NCBI GenBank assembly: GCA_021737785.1 | Contig: JAIPDI010000031.1 | Location: 1-64,000 of the forward strand | Length of the DNA: 64,000 nt | Source of the DNA: Deltaproteobacteria bacterium | Lineage (GTDB): Bacteria > Desulfobacterota > DSM-4660 > Desulfatiglandales > Desulfatiglandaceae | Direction: 5' to 3' | Part shown: positions 9,239 through 17,483 of the stretch, piece after piece | Layout of the letters: every line of letters begins with the position of its first letter | Numbering within the stretch: the stretch's first letter is position 1 | Position numbers and translations under genes: made by a program | The notes under the pieces: model-generated | Told to the model about the DNA's origin: nothing | What the model saw: only the letters and a program-made list of their open reading frames with translations | The model's database searches: none

Positions 9239-9304
9239 ATGATCCTGGTCACCACACCCAAGAGAGAATTCTTGTCATTTTATTGGGGAGGGGATATGAC
9301 TTAG
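9239..9304 (+). pseudogene. Relic start of an ABM monooxygenase gene (copy A)
   Basis: The first codons after the predicted transcription start read MILVTTP, matching the MILVITR and MILVIIR starts of the intact genes at 16862 and 17643. The frame then departs and stops after 21 codons. It marks where the duplicated promoter block was joined to other DNA. Confidence 0.5.
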
Positions 9305-9355
9305 CGAAGGGCTATGAAAGTTTTTTCGCGCCCTAAGTGCTGAAAGAACGATGAT

Positions 9356-10888
9356 ATGACGGATTTTGACGCCATAGTGGTCGGCAGCGGCGCCGGCGGG
9401 CTCAGCGCTGCGTTGCGCATGGCCCAGCAGGATGTATCGGTCTTAGTTCTCGAGGCCATGCCCTCTTTCGGAGGGTATCTGAATCCATTTGTTCGTAACG
9501 GCTACCGGTTCGACACCGGTCTCCATTACCTGGGAAAGCTCGGCAGGGGGGGTACATTCCGGCTTCTTCTGGAGCTGCTGGGGCTTGATGGAAGGCTTGA
9601 TTTCGTCGAACTTGACCCGGACGGTTTCGACCGCTACGTGTTTCCGGATTTTGAAGTCAGGCTCTGTAAAGGAAAGGAGCGCTACCAGGAGCGGCTGCAG
9701 CGTCTTTTTCCTCAAGAATCCAAGGCTATTGAACGATATTTCAATGTGATCGACAGTTTGCTGAGGGTCTTCTCCGATCCCCACGGCCCCCCCAAGAGCT
9801 TGCTGGATCGCTTGCGGTATGTCTTCAGACATCCGGTCCTGATAAAATATCACCGCGCCACCTATCAACAGATGCTGAACGGCATCACCCGCAACCCGCG
9901 CCTGCAGGCGGCCCTGTCGGCCCACTGCGGCAACAGCGGACTGCCCCCCGAGCGCGCTTCGGCCTTTTTGTGCATGATGCTGCTGGACCATTATCTGGAC
10001 GGGGCCTACTACCCCAAAGGCGGCAGCGCGGCCCTTCGGGATGCGCTTGTGACGGCCTTGATGCAAAAAAACGGCGTTTTGAAGAACCGGACGCCGGTGA
10101 CCGGCATACACCGGTCCGGCACGGAATTTATCGTTACCGACCGGTCCGGCGAGACAGTCTCGGCCAGAACGGTCATCAGCAATGTGGATCCGCTGATCGC
10201 ATTCCAGAAGTTAGTCGATCCAGGGATTATCCCTCGGTCGATTAAAAAAAAGGTGGCTCGACTGCGGCCATCTGCGGGTTCGTTTTACGCATTTATCGGA
10301 ACGCGTATTGATCCGGCCGCGGCCGGCCTGACTGACGCCAACATCATCCATTTCGAATATACGGATGTAAACCGGACCTTCGCTTCCATTGACGGGCGGC
10401 AGGGGTCGGACCCGTTCCCCTATTACTTCGTGACATCACCCTCTTTGAAAGATCCGGATCATCGGCACGCCCCTGACGGTTGTCACACCCTCGAGATCAT
10501 CAGTGGATTGGGTTATGAGCACCCCTTCACGCCCTGGTCCGGCACCCGGAGCCGCGGGCGCGGCGGCGAATATTTACGGTTAAAGAACCAGATCGGAATG
10601 AGCCTCGTCCGGTCGGCCGAACGCTATATCCCAGGTCTTAGCAGCGAACTCGATTATGTCGAATTCGCCACGCCGCTCTCCAATGAATACTGGGTCAACA
10701 GCTTTGGCGGGGGAAATTTCGGGCTCGAACAGACCCCGGACCAATTCGGCCCCGGACGTTTTTGCGATTGCACGACCGGCATCCAAGGACTTTTTGTGGT
10801 GGGGGCCGGCGCCATCTGCGCGGGCGTGTTGAGCTGCATGGCCTCAGGCGTCTGGGCCGCCGACAAGGCCGTCGAGTTTCTCGGTTGA
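9356..10888 (+). CDS. CrtI/RetSat-like FAD-dependent oxidoreductase
   Basis: A 510-residue flavoprotein of the phytoene desaturase / carotenoid isomerase / retinol saturase superfamily. The N-terminus has the dinucleotide-binding VGSGAGGLSAALRMA fold (about residues 9-23) with the acidic end of beta-2 (LVLEA); the C-terminus has the second FAD motif GIQGLFVVGAGAICAG (about 473-488). No other carotenoid genes are in the window, so the substrate is unknown. It is the first intact gene after sigma-54 promoter A. Confidence 0.85.
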   Translation: MTDFDAIVVGSGAGGLSAALRMAQQDVSVLVLEAMPSFGGYLNPFVRNGYRFDTGLHYLGKLGRGGTFRLLLELLGLDGRLDFVELDPDGFDRYVFPDFEVRLCKGKERYQERLQRLFPQESKAIERYFNVIDSLLRVFSDPHGPPKSLLDRLRYVFRHPVLIKYHRATYQQMLNGITRNPRLQAALSAHCGNSGLPPERASAFLCMMLLDHYLDGAYYPKGGSAALRDALVTALMQKNGVLKNRTPVTGIHRSGTEFIVTDRSGETVSARTVISNVDPLIAFQKLVDPGIIPRSIKKKVARLRPSAGSFYAFIGTRIDPAAAGLTDANIIHFEYTDVNRTFASIDGRQGSDPFPYYFVTSPSLKDPDHRHAPDGCHTLEIISGLGYEHPFTPWSGTRSRGRGGEYLRLKNQIGMSLVRSAERYIPGLSSELDYVEFATPLSNEYWVNSFGGGNFGLEQTPDQFGPGRFCDCTTGIQGLFVVGAGAICAGVLSCMASGVWAADKAVEFLG

Positions 10889-10929
10889 CAATGCCGCCAA
10901 TATGTCATGACAGGTATCACAGCTTGATC

Positions 10930-11226
10930 TATAGTTTTTCAGAAATTAAATTTCACAAATTTTCCGCTGAGGTTGCCAGAGTAGGTTGGGTAGAGCGTAG
11001 CGAAACCCAACGAACGGGCGGTGACCATCACCCGCCGCCAAAATTGTTGGGTTACGCTTAACATGCTGGATTGAAATACATTCCAGCCATCACTGCCTGT
11101 TTGACGAAGGCATGTTTGCAACCTTTCCCGACGCTAACCCAACCTACGCGGCGAAGACCCTGCAACGGACATCTCCGGATTGAGGTTTCAAAATCAAACT
11201 GGAAATTATTTATCTGAAAAACTATA
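10930..11226. mobile_element. MITE-like element with terminal inverted repeats
   Basis: TATAGTTTTTCAGA at 10930-10943 is an exact inverted copy of TCTGAAAAACTATA at 11213-11226, and the similarity extends inward with mismatches to about 25 bp. Inside lie palindromic GTAGGTTGGG...CCCAACCTACG arms of a widespread repeat type. About 297 bp, no coding frame. No target duplication is obvious. Confidence 0.6.
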
Positions 11227-11271
11227 AAAGAACAGGCGGGGCCTTCGAGCGCTCCAAGGTCCTTTCGGAAT

Positions 11272-11334
11272 ACCTTGAGAGTGAGGAACCATAAGCTCGG
11301 GATCCTCCGTCCGGAGACCAAGGAGTCAGATTAA
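11272..11334 (+). pseudogene. Relic of the 3' end of the kai-linked sigma-54 activator gene
   Basis: The 20 codons before the TAA read TLRVRNHKLGILRPETKESD, against [18 protein letters not shown] at the end of the activator encoded at 7452-9050. The resemblance continues in DNA upstream with an indel and downstream through the activator sites and promoter. It shows that copy B of the promoter block was duplicated together with the end of the activator gene. Confidence 0.75.
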
Positions 11335-11357
11335 GATCCGGTTCTCCTTAAAGACTC

Positions 11358-11391
11358 CCTCAATATATTGAGGTTCCACCAAATATTGAGG
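11358..11391. promoter_or_regulatory. Double upstream activator site, copy B
   Basis: A perfect palindrome CCTCAATATATTGAGG (11358-11373) and CCACCAAATATTGAGG (11376-11391), identical to copy A in sequence and spacing. It precedes the sigma-54 promoter at 11489. Confidence 0.75.
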
Positions 11392-11488
11392 CCAAACCCA
11401 TCGGTTCACCCTTCCCTACGCTTTTCGTCAATTCATATAATACTCTGTTATTACAGAATAATTCCAAATTCTTTCCTTTTCCGATTCC

Positions 11489-11504
11489 TGGCAGGCCACT
11501 TGCA
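11489..11504 (+). promoter_or_regulatory. Sigma-54 promoter, copy B
   Basis: TGGCAGGCCACTTGCA with GG-N10-GC spacing. The predicted start is near 11515. A short relic frame (MNLIISSG, 11517-11579) begins 2 bases later, as in the other copies. The first real gene downstream is the CsbD gene at 11643. Confidence 0.8.
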
Positions 11505-11642
11505 GTGATGATCGGCATGAACCTGATTATCAGCAGCGGGCAAAAAGAGTCCGGATGCGCGGTCCCAGCCAGAGGATGAATGACCGGGATGACAGGGACC
11601 AACGTGCCATTACGAGAACCCAATTACGAAAGGAGAAACACC

Positions 11643-11822
11643 ATGAAATCAAGCACAAAAGACCAAGCGGAAGGCACGTTTCACAAAGTGAAAGGCAAGA
11701 TCAAGGAGGTTGCCGGGAAGGTGAGCATGAATGCTGACTTGGAAGCCACAGGCAAAGAGGAAAAGCTTGCCGGAAAAGTCCAGGAAAAAATCGGCGAACT
11801 CGAGAAGGTCCTGGGTAAGTAG
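11643..11822 (+). CDS. CsbD-family stress protein
   Basis: A 59-residue hydrophilic protein with the CsbD pattern: KDQAEGTFHKVKGKIKEVAG, then LEATGKEEKLAGKVQEKIGE. Such proteins are induced in stress in many bacteria; their mechanism is unknown. The start at 11643 follows GAAAGGAGAAACACC. It is the first complete gene behind sigma-54 promoter B and is followed 14 bp later by a response regulator. A second CsbD gene lies at 19241. Confidence 0.9.
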   Translation: MKSSTKDQAEGTFHKVKGKIKEVAGKVSMNADLEATGKEEKLAGKVQEKIGELEKVLGK

Positions 11823-11836
11823 AAAGGAGTCGTGGG

Positions 11837-12262
11837 ATGGGAGAGGCCAAGAAAGAGGCGAAAGACGATGCAGCCCCGAACGTAGGGCAAGCCATATCCG
11901 GACGTATCCTGGTGGCTGAGGACAATAAGGACATTAAGGATATGGTTTCCAGGTTCCTTAAGTATATCGGATTTGAGGTTGCCCTTGCCGGCAACGGTCT
12001 CGAAGCACTCTCTCTGTTTCTCAATGCCTCTTTCGATCTGGTTCTAACCGACCTTGACATGCCGGATATGGACGGTTGGGGCTTGACAAGCTGCATTAAG
12101 AAAAGGTCGCCTGACACTCCGGTTGTATTGATGACGGGGGAGGATAGAGAGACCGTCCTGAGGGACGTGGAAAGATGGCCTGTTGACTCAGTCATATTCA
12201 AGCCCTTTGCACTGGAAGATCTTCAAAGGACAGTCCAAGGAGCCCTGGAGCTGAGGAGATGA
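11837..12262 (+). CDS. Single-domain response regulator
   Basis: A 141-residue protein: a polar 20-residue leader, then one receiver domain with the acidic pocket AEDN (about 27-30), the phospho-acceptor in LTDLDMPDMDG (Asp72), an LMTGE switch and FKPF with the conserved lysine. No output domain, so it should pass phosphate or act by protein contact. The hybrid kinase downstream (12883-16431) is a likely partner. Strong AGAAAGGAG ribosome site. Confidence 0.9.
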   Translation: MGEAKKEAKDDAAPNVGQAISGRILVAEDNKDIKDMVSRFLKYIGFEVALAGNGLEALSLFLNASFDLVLTDLDMPDMDGWGLTSCIKKRSPDTPVVLMTGEDRETVLRDVERWPVDSVIFKPFALEDLQRTVQGALELRR

Positions 12263-12429
12263 CCATAAAGTGCCTTTCGTGCCGCCAAAAAATCAGTGTC
12301 GCCGCCAACCGGATAAGATGGACCCCATTGGAGGGAGTTCACGGACCCACCTCCACTGACTCAAACAGCAAGAGAAAAACCTCATGTGTCATTCCTGCCC
12401 AAGGTTCGGCAAAACACATAGACCCCTGA
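12259..12429 (+). CDS. Possible small Cys-pair peptide (doubtful)
   Basis: A 56-codon frame starts in an ATGA overlap with the preceding response regulator gene and begins MTIKCLSCRQKI, a CxxC knuckle as in zinc ribbons. The rest shows no second Cys pair or conserved pattern. It may be a decayed or chance frame; only the coupling and the CxxC speak for it. Confidence 0.25.
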   Translation: MTIKCLSCRQKISVAANRIRWTPLEGVHGPTSTDSNSKRKTSCVIPAQGSAKHIDP

Positions 12430-12491
12430 TCGTATTCCGTGGATTGGGGAAATCCTGGCTCATGCAGAGCTGAGAAAGGAGGACAGATAAC

Positions 12492-12629
12492 ATGCAAATC
12501 AGTATGTCGCCACAGCCGGTGATTGCTCTAATCGCGGGAATTGCGATTCTCCTTGTCCCGAGGCTATTGAATTACATCGTTGCCATCTATCTCATCATAT
12601 TCGGCATTCTCGGGTTGGTTCGAATTTAA
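12492..12629 (+). CDS. DUF3096-family mini membrane protein
   Basis: A 45-residue, almost wholly hydrophobic protein. The segments IALIAGIAILLVPRLLNYIV and AIYLIIFGILGLVRI are diagnostic of DUF3096. Good ribosome site GAAAGGAGGA. These tiny proteins are often found beside CsbD, BON and lmo0937 genes, as here. Function unknown, probably inner-membrane. Confidence 0.85.
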   Translation: MQISMSPQPVIALIAGIAILLVPRLLNYIVAIYLIIFGILGLVRI

Positions 12630-12658
12630 GTGAAGACGCCGTTTAAAAGGAGGTGAAC

Positions 12659-12811
12659 ATGTTTTGGACCCTATTTGTGATTCTCGTGATTCTGTGGGGT
12701 CTCGGGGTCCTGGTTTTTCAAGTCATTCGAGATCGGTGTCGAAACATACAGGGGCGCGGTTTTAGTGAGGGGTTCCGTTTATTCCCAAAAGGGCGTCGAG
12801 AAATCGAGTGA
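12659..12811 (+). CDS. Divergent or shortened lmo0937-like mini membrane protein
   Basis: A 50-residue protein whose first 18 residues (MFWTLFVILVILWGLGVL) match the lmo0937-family protein encoded at 20766. The middle second helix is missing, and a polar tail follows (QVIRDRCRNIQGRGFSEGF). It therefore looks like an internal-deletion or fusion derivative of that family, with one membrane helix. Ribosome site AAAAGGAGGTG. Confidence 0.6.
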   Translation: MFWTLFVILVILWGLGVLVFQVIRDRCRNIQGRGFSEGFRLFPKGRREIE

Positions 12812-12882
12812 AATGGCCAGTGATGTCGAAGGGGTCAAATGATACGCGGCAAGAAAGAGGGGGTGACAAGGAAGCATTTGCT

Positions 12883-15800
12883 ATGAGGCCTACCTTTCAA
12901 AAATCAGGCGGGGAAGAGCAAAACAGCAAAAACCGCCGTCCTATCATCTTTATGTCTTTGGTTTTGTTCCTGACGGTGATGGCGCTGGTATGGTTCGGCT
13001 ACTCTTCGTGGCGCGCTTACCACACGATGAAAGCCGAAATTAAATCCTATTCCAGGATCATGGAACTTCGCAGCGACATCATCCACTTGGACGAGGTACT
13101 GACCATGTCTGCACGCCTGGCGGCCGCCACGGGCGACCTCTCCTGGGAGCAGCGCTATCGTATTTTCGAGCCTAAATTGGACACAGCCATAAAAGAGGCG
13201 GTACGGCTTGCCCCCCAGGTCTCTATCCGGGCTTCTGCAGAAACCGATGCCGCCAACAGCCTGCTGGTGGAGTTGGAAAACCGCGCCTTTGATCTTGTTC
13301 GCCGGGGGCGCACGGACGAAGCCGGTCGCCTCTTGTTCAGCGACGAATATGAAGAGCAAAAACGAATATACGCCCGGGGGATGGCCGAATTGGCCGTCGG
13401 TCTTTCTGCGGCTGCAGATGCCGCTCTTGCAGGTGAACGTCGCAATGCCTTGCTGCACATCGGGCTGGTTTTTGTGTTTATTCCGCTGTTGATTATCGGC
13501 TGGTTTGTTGTCTTTCGAGTTGTCAAGATCTGGGAGCGGACCCTCGTGAGCAAAACAGAGCTTGAAAAAGAGATAGAGGCCCGGAAACGTTCAGAGGAAA
13601 AGATCCATTTCCAAAAGATATATTTCGAAAGCCTGTTTCAGAATCTGCCGGACGGCGTGGTCACTTTTGACAAAGACGGGTATATTATTGAGATTAATAA
13701 AGCATTTGCCGAAATGTTCGGCTACACTCAGGCGGAAGTCAAAGGGACGGATATCTGCGAGCTGGTGGTGCCGCCGGACCGGAAAGAAGAAGCCGATGCC
13801 ATAAGGGAACGTATTTCAAGCGGCGAATCTGTAAACGTTGAAACCATCCGCAAACGCAAGGACGGTTCCCTGTTTGATGTCCACCTCCAGTCGGTGGCCG
13901 TATCGATCGACAGCCATTTGATGAGGCATATTTTTATTTACAGAGACGTTTCAGAGAAAAAAGAGCATGAAGCTGTTTTAATGCAATCCCGGTCCCTGGC
14001 CCAAAAGGAACACGCCAGGCTTTCCGCCATGATTTCCACCATGAATGAGGGGGTGATTTTTGCCGACAGCCGGAACATCATCACGGATGTCAATCCGTTT
14101 TTTTGCAGTTTTGTCGGCAGAAAATACGATGAGCTGATCGGAAAAGGGCTGGAGGAGTTTCATTCCGGCGATATCTTGAAAAAAATAATCGATCATATTA
14201 CCGCCTTTCGCACAAATATCGATTCAAAGGGGATCGAAATACAAAGAAAAATAGGGGCGTCGGAAGTGATTCTGCGGGTTCAGCCGATTTACCTGGCTAA
14301 TCATTACGAAGGCGTTCTTTTAAACGTTATTGACGTGACGGCTTTTGTTGAGGCCAGGCAGCAGGCCGAGGCGGCCAACCTCGCCAAGAGCGAATTTCTG
14401 GCCAACATGAGTCATGAAATCAGGACCCCCATGAACGGCGTCATCGGTATGACCGAGCTGCTCCTCGGAACCCATATCACCAAAGAGCAGCGTGATTACC
14501 TGGAGACGCTCAACACCTCGTCGGAGTATCTGCTCAATCTCATTAATGACATCCTGGACCTTTCCAGGATCGAGGCCGGCCGGCTTGAACTGGAAGAAAT
14601 CGACTTCGACCTGAGAACCACGCTCGAAGGGGCGGCCGGGGCGCTCTCGCCCAAGGCCCATGAAAAGGGCCTGGAACTGATCTGCCATATCGCACCCGAT
14701 GTCCCGACCGCCCTGATGGGAGATCCCGGCAGGCTTCGCCAGGTTATCCTCAATTTTACCGGCAATGCCATTAAATTCACCGAAAAGGGGCAGGTGGTCA
14801 TTGGGGCAAAGACCGAAAAAGAGGAGGAAACATCCACGACCTTGCATTTCACGGTTGGCGATACGGGCATCGGCATTCCCCCTGACAAGCTGGAGATGAT
14901 CTTCGAGAGTTTCAGGCAGGTGGACAGCTCCGTCACCCGGCGATACGGCGGGACGGGCCTGGGCCTGACCATATCCAGGCAGATCGTTCGGATGATGGGC
15001 GGCAGGGTTTGGGCGGAAAGCGAACCTGGAAAGGGAAGCGTCTTTCATTTTACAGTCCCCTTTACCCTCAGCCGGGCCGAAATCCGCAAACCCGTATCTC
15101 CTGATGCCATCGACATTGCCGGTATCCGTGCGCTCATCGTGGATGACAATGCCCTCAATCGACAAATATACAGGGAAATGCTCTCCAAATGGGGGCTCAT
15201 CCACGGTGAGGCACGGGACGGAGAAGGCGCCATCGAAGAGATAAAGCGGGCATTTGCGTCGGCGGAACCCTATCGTCTCATGCTGTTGGACTTCCAGATG
15301 CCCGGGATGGACGGGTTCGAACTGGCGGAAAAGGTCATGGAGAGCCCCTATGGGGAAGGCCTGGAGATTATCATGTTGACTTCCGCAGGCCAACCGGGAG
15401 ATGCGGAACGATGCAGGAAGATGGGTATCTCAGGCTATCTGCAGAAGCCGGCCAGAATGGCGAAGCTTTTGGATGCTGTTTTGATGGTTCTCGGCCGTCG
15501 CACTGATGGGCCACCTTCCCCTGTGACCCGTCACAGGGTTCAGGATGCCCGCATGAGATTGCATATCCTCCTGGCTGAAGACAATCCCATCAACCGGAAA
15601 GTGGCCTTCGAGGTATTGAAAAAAAGGGGTCACCGGGTGACGATGGTCGCAAACGGCCTTGAAGCGGTGAAGGCATTTGAACGGGAGCCCTTTGATTTGA
15701 TCCTCATGGACGTCCAGATGCCGGAGATGGATGGAATAGAGGCGACCAGGAGGATCAGAAGGTTAGAAGGTGAGAGGGGTGGAAGCGTAGAAGCTGAAAG

Positions 15801-16431
15801 CTCAGAGCTCAAAGGCAAAGAAGACTCTCCGCCTCGTTCCGAAAGGCATCCAGCATCCGGTATCCAGCATCCGGTATCCAGAATCCCGATCGTGGCCATG
15901 ACGGCCCATGCCCTGAAAGGGGATCGTGTAAAATGCCTCGAGGCCGGAATGGACGACTACGTGTCCAAGCCGGTCAAGGCGGAGGTGCTTTACCGGGTCA
16001 TCGAGAACCTGGTAAACACCAGGCAAAAGGACGATGAGGCTCGTACCACGGTTCTCCGTGTTCCCCCGGACCTGCCGGAGGACAGGGCTGTTTTCGACCT
16101 CTCCGCGGCCCTGGAGGCGGTGGGTGGAGACCGGACGCTTTTCCTTGAAATCGCCCGGCTTTTTCTGAGCGAGCTTCCCCAGGCCGTGAGCGACATCAGG
16201 GAGGCGGTCTCGAACAGCGACGCCTCTCGCCTGGAACAGGGGGCCCACAAGCTGAAGGGGTCCCTGTCGATTGTGGGCGCCAAACGGGCCTTTGATGCGG
16301 CCTATGGTCTGGAGGTCCTCGGCAGGGAAAAAAAGATGCAGGAGGCCCAACATGCAGTGGATGTGCTCTTGCAGGATCTTCAAGACCTGGAGTCCGCCCT
16401 TCGGATCAGCCTCAAGGAGGTTGACGCATGA
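12883..16431 (+). CDS. Hybrid sensor histidine kinase (PAS-PAS-HisKA-HATPase-REC-REC-HPt)
   Basis: An 1182-residue membrane kinase. Two membrane helices (about 21-43 and 190-212) bracket a helical periplasmic sensor. PAS domains follow at about 246-360 and 376-485, HisKA with NMSHEIRTPMNG (about 508-519), an ATPase domain with DTGIGIP and GGTGLGL, REC1 (phospho-acceptor in LLDFQMPGMDG), REC2 (LMDVQMPEMDG) and a C-terminal HPt with AHKLKGS. The ATG at 12883 is chosen because GGAAG precedes it and the membrane helix follows soon after. REC2 carries an unusual insert of about 35 residues (around 963-1002) encoded by repeat DNA. It likely phosphorelays to local receivers; a receiver gene overlapping its stop is truncated. 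Confidence 0.93.
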   Translation: MRPTFQKSGGEEQNSKNRRPIIFMSLVLFLTVMALVWFGYSSWRAYHTMKAEIKSYSRIMELRSDIIHLDEVLTMSARLAAATGDLSWEQRYRIFEPKLDTAIKEAVRLAPQVSIRASAETDAANSLLVELENRAFDLVRRGRTDEAGRLLFSDEYEEQKRIYARGMAELAVGLSAAADAALAGERRNALLHIGLVFVFIPLLIIGWFVVFRVVKIWERTLVSKTELEKEIEARKRSEEKIHFQKIYFESLFQNLPDGVVTFDKDGYIIEINKAFAEMFGYTQAEVKGTDICELVVPPDRKEEADAIRERISSGESVNVETIRKRKDGSLFDVHLQSVAVSIDSHLMRHIFIYRDVSEKKEHEAVLMQSRSLAQKEHARLSAMISTMNEGVIFADSRNIITDVNPFFCSFVGRKYDELIGKGLEEFHSGDILKKIIDHITAFRTNIDSKGIEIQRKIGASEVILRVQPIYLANHYEGVLLNVIDVTAFVEARQQAEAANLAKSEFLANMSHEIRTPMNGVIGMTELLLGTHITKEQRDYLETLNTSSEYLLNLINDILDLSRIEAGRLELEEIDFDLRTTLEGAAGALSPKAHEKGLELICHIAPDVPTALMGDPGRLRQVILNFTGNAIKFTEKGQVVIGAKTEKEEETSTTLHFTVGDTGIGIPPDKLEMIFESFRQVDSSVTRRYGGTGLGLTISRQIVRMMGGRVWAESEPGKGSVFHFTVPFTLSRAEIRKPVSPDAIDIAGIRALIVDDNALNRQIYREMLSKWGLIHGEARDGEGAIEEIKRAFASAEPYRLMLLDFQMPGMDGFELAEKVMESPYGEGLEIIMLTSAGQPGDAERCRKMGISGYLQKPARMAKLLDAVLMVLGRRTDGPPSPVTRHRVQDARMRLHILLAEDNPINRKVAFEVLKKRGHRVTMVANGLEAVKAFEREPFDLILMDVQMPEMDGIEATRRIRRLEGERGGSVEAESSELKGKEDSPPRSERHPASGIQHPVSRIPIVAMTAHALKGDRVKCLEAGMDDYVSKPVKAEVLYRVIENLVNTRQKDDEARTTVLRVPPDLPEDRAVFDLSAALEAVGGDRTLFLEIARLFLSELPQAVSDIREAVSNSDASRLEQGAHKLKGSLSIVGAKRAFDAAYGLEVLGREKKMQEAQHAVDVLLQDLQDLESALRISLKEVDA
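15850..15877. repeat. 14-bp tandem repeat inside the kinase gene
   Basis: Two exact copies of CCAGCATCCGGTAT, followed by a partial CCAGAATCC, lie in frame in REC2 of the hybrid kinase, encoding HPASGIQHPVSRIP. The period and sequence resemble the CCAGTATCCAGAAA tandem between korB and korC. They sit between helix 3 and strand 4 of the receiver, where an insertion can be tolerated. Confidence 0.75.
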
Positions 16432-16523
16432 AGATCCTGATCGTTGAAGACGATCCCGTCTCCATGAGGGTTTTGGAGGGCAGAGAGATCACCTCAATCT
16501 ATGTTTTGTTTATGGGAAGATGA
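16428..16523 (+). pseudogene. Truncated response-regulator gene
   Basis: The frame starts in an ATGA overlap with the kinase stop and reads MKILIVEDDPVSMRVLEG, the canonical first strand and acidic pocket of a receiver. It then loses similarity and stops after 31 codons. The rest of the receiver is gone; about 180 bp downstream promoter block C begins. It was probably the kinase's original partner, cut off by the rearrangement that brought in that block. Confidence 0.75.
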
Positions 16524-16702
16524 ATCGGGAAGAGCGGCATCTGAAGTACTCTTCAGGGACTCAGCACTCTGTCCCCTCAACACTGCTGATGGGCCATCAT
16601 CTATGAATGCATCCGACACATCCATACGCCCCCCCCCCAACAAAGGATGCAGATGGGGGAAATCCTGGTTGTCACAGCGGAACCGGCTCTCCTTAAAGAC
16701 TC

Positions 16703-16736
16703 CCTCAATATGTGGAGGTTCCACCAAATATTGAGG
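16703..16736. promoter_or_regulatory. Double upstream activator site, copy C
   Basis: CCTCAATATGTGGAGG (palindrome with a degenerate right half) and CCACCAAATATTGAGG, in the same order and spacing as copies A and B. It lies about 115 bp before sigma-54 promoter C. Confidence 0.75.
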
Positions 16737-16833
16737 CCAAACCCATCGGTTCACCCTTTCCTACGCTTTTTGCCCATTCATCTAATCTTCTGTTATTACA
16801 GTATTATTCCAGATATTCTCTTTTTTCGGTTCC

Positions 16834-16849
16834 TGGCAGGCCACTTGCA
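16834..16849 (+). promoter_or_regulatory. Sigma-54 promoter, copy C
   Basis: TGGCAGGCCACTTGCA, identical to copy B. The predicted transcription start (about 16860) is only 2 bases before the ATG of the monooxygenase gene, which would give an almost leaderless message. Confidence 0.82.
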
Positions 16850-16861
16850 GCTACGATCTGC

Positions 16862-17167
16862 ATGATACTGGTCATCACACGAATGAAGGTTCTTCCTGAG
16901 AAGCGCATGGAGCTGTCTCAGGCGATCACTTCCCTGATCGGTCCCATACGGACAGAGAAGGGATGCCTGCGCTGCGACTTTTGCCGGAGCATGGAGGATG
17001 AAAATGAACTCCATATCCTCGAAGAATGGAATACCGGGGAAAACCTGAACAGCCATCTGAAGTCCGACCGGTTTCGTGTACTTCGCGGGGCCATGAATCT
17101 TCTCCAGGAGCCCTGTGAAATGGTGTGCCACACCGTAGCAGGGGGAAAAAGGAAAAGGAGGGAGTGA
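16862..17167 (+). CDS. Antibiotic-biosynthesis-monooxygenase (ABM) domain protein, copy 1
   Basis: A 101-residue ABM-fold protein: first strand MILVITRMKVLPEKR, then GCLRCDFCRSMEDENEL, ILEEW (the conserved E-W of the domain) and LNSHLKSDRFRVL. ABM proteins are small dimeric ferredoxin-like folds that include quinol monooxygenases; the activity here is unknown. There is no ribosome site; the ATG lies 2 bases after the predicted sigma-54 start, and a later ATG would cut the first beta strand. A near-identical gene lies at 17643. The stop overlaps the next start (TGATG). Confidence 0.85.
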   Translation: MILVITRMKVLPEKRMELSQAITSLIGPIRTEKGCLRCDFCRSMEDENELHILEEWNTGENLNSHLKSDRFRVLRGAMNLLQEPCEMVCHTVAGGKRKRRE

Positions 17168-17376
17168 TGGAGAAAGCATGCAAGCCTCTTCAAAGAAGGG
17201 GGGAGAGGAATGTGTTCTGCCCTCTTTATAACCATTGTTTGAATCATGCAGTCAAGGAGTCCTGGGAATATTGGACCTGTCGTGATTGCCGGCATAAGCT
17301 CGATCGGGGAGCCAGGCCGGAGATGAAGCTTATGGTGAACGACTCAATTGAATATTCCGTTTTGATTTGGACTTGA
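17167..17376 (+). CDS. Small cysteine-rich (zinc-ribbon-like) protein
   Basis: A 69-residue protein with CPLYNHCLNHAVKESWEYW then CRDCRHK, a C-x5-C ... C-x2-C set able to bind one metal. Many short proteins of related bacteria share this kind of 'CP-(aromatic)-x3-C-x2-A' knuckle; I know no assigned function. An AAAGGAGGGAG site precedes the ATG, which overlaps the stop of the ABM gene, so both depend on promoter C. Confidence 0.7.
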   Translation: MEKACKPLQRRGERNVFCPLYNHCLNHAVKESWEYWTCRDCRHKLDRGARPEMKLMVNDSIEYSVLIWT

Positions 17377-17483
17377 TTCGAGGGCGCCATGTTTTTGAAC
17401 GGACCCGTATGGCGGCTCGAGTTGACCACGGTAGAATGGCCCAAGTAAGTTGCGCTTTTATACAGAATGGAGAAAAAAGATTC

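Noticed and set aside
12440-12470. Possible sigma-54 promoter before the DUF3096 gene (TGGGGAAATCCTGGC)
   Set aside because: The -12 element is wrong (no TTGC) and the match depends on one spacing only.
14320-15393. Minus-strand open frame of 357 codons
   Set aside because: Antisense to the kinase core of the hybrid histidine kinase; no similarity to any family.
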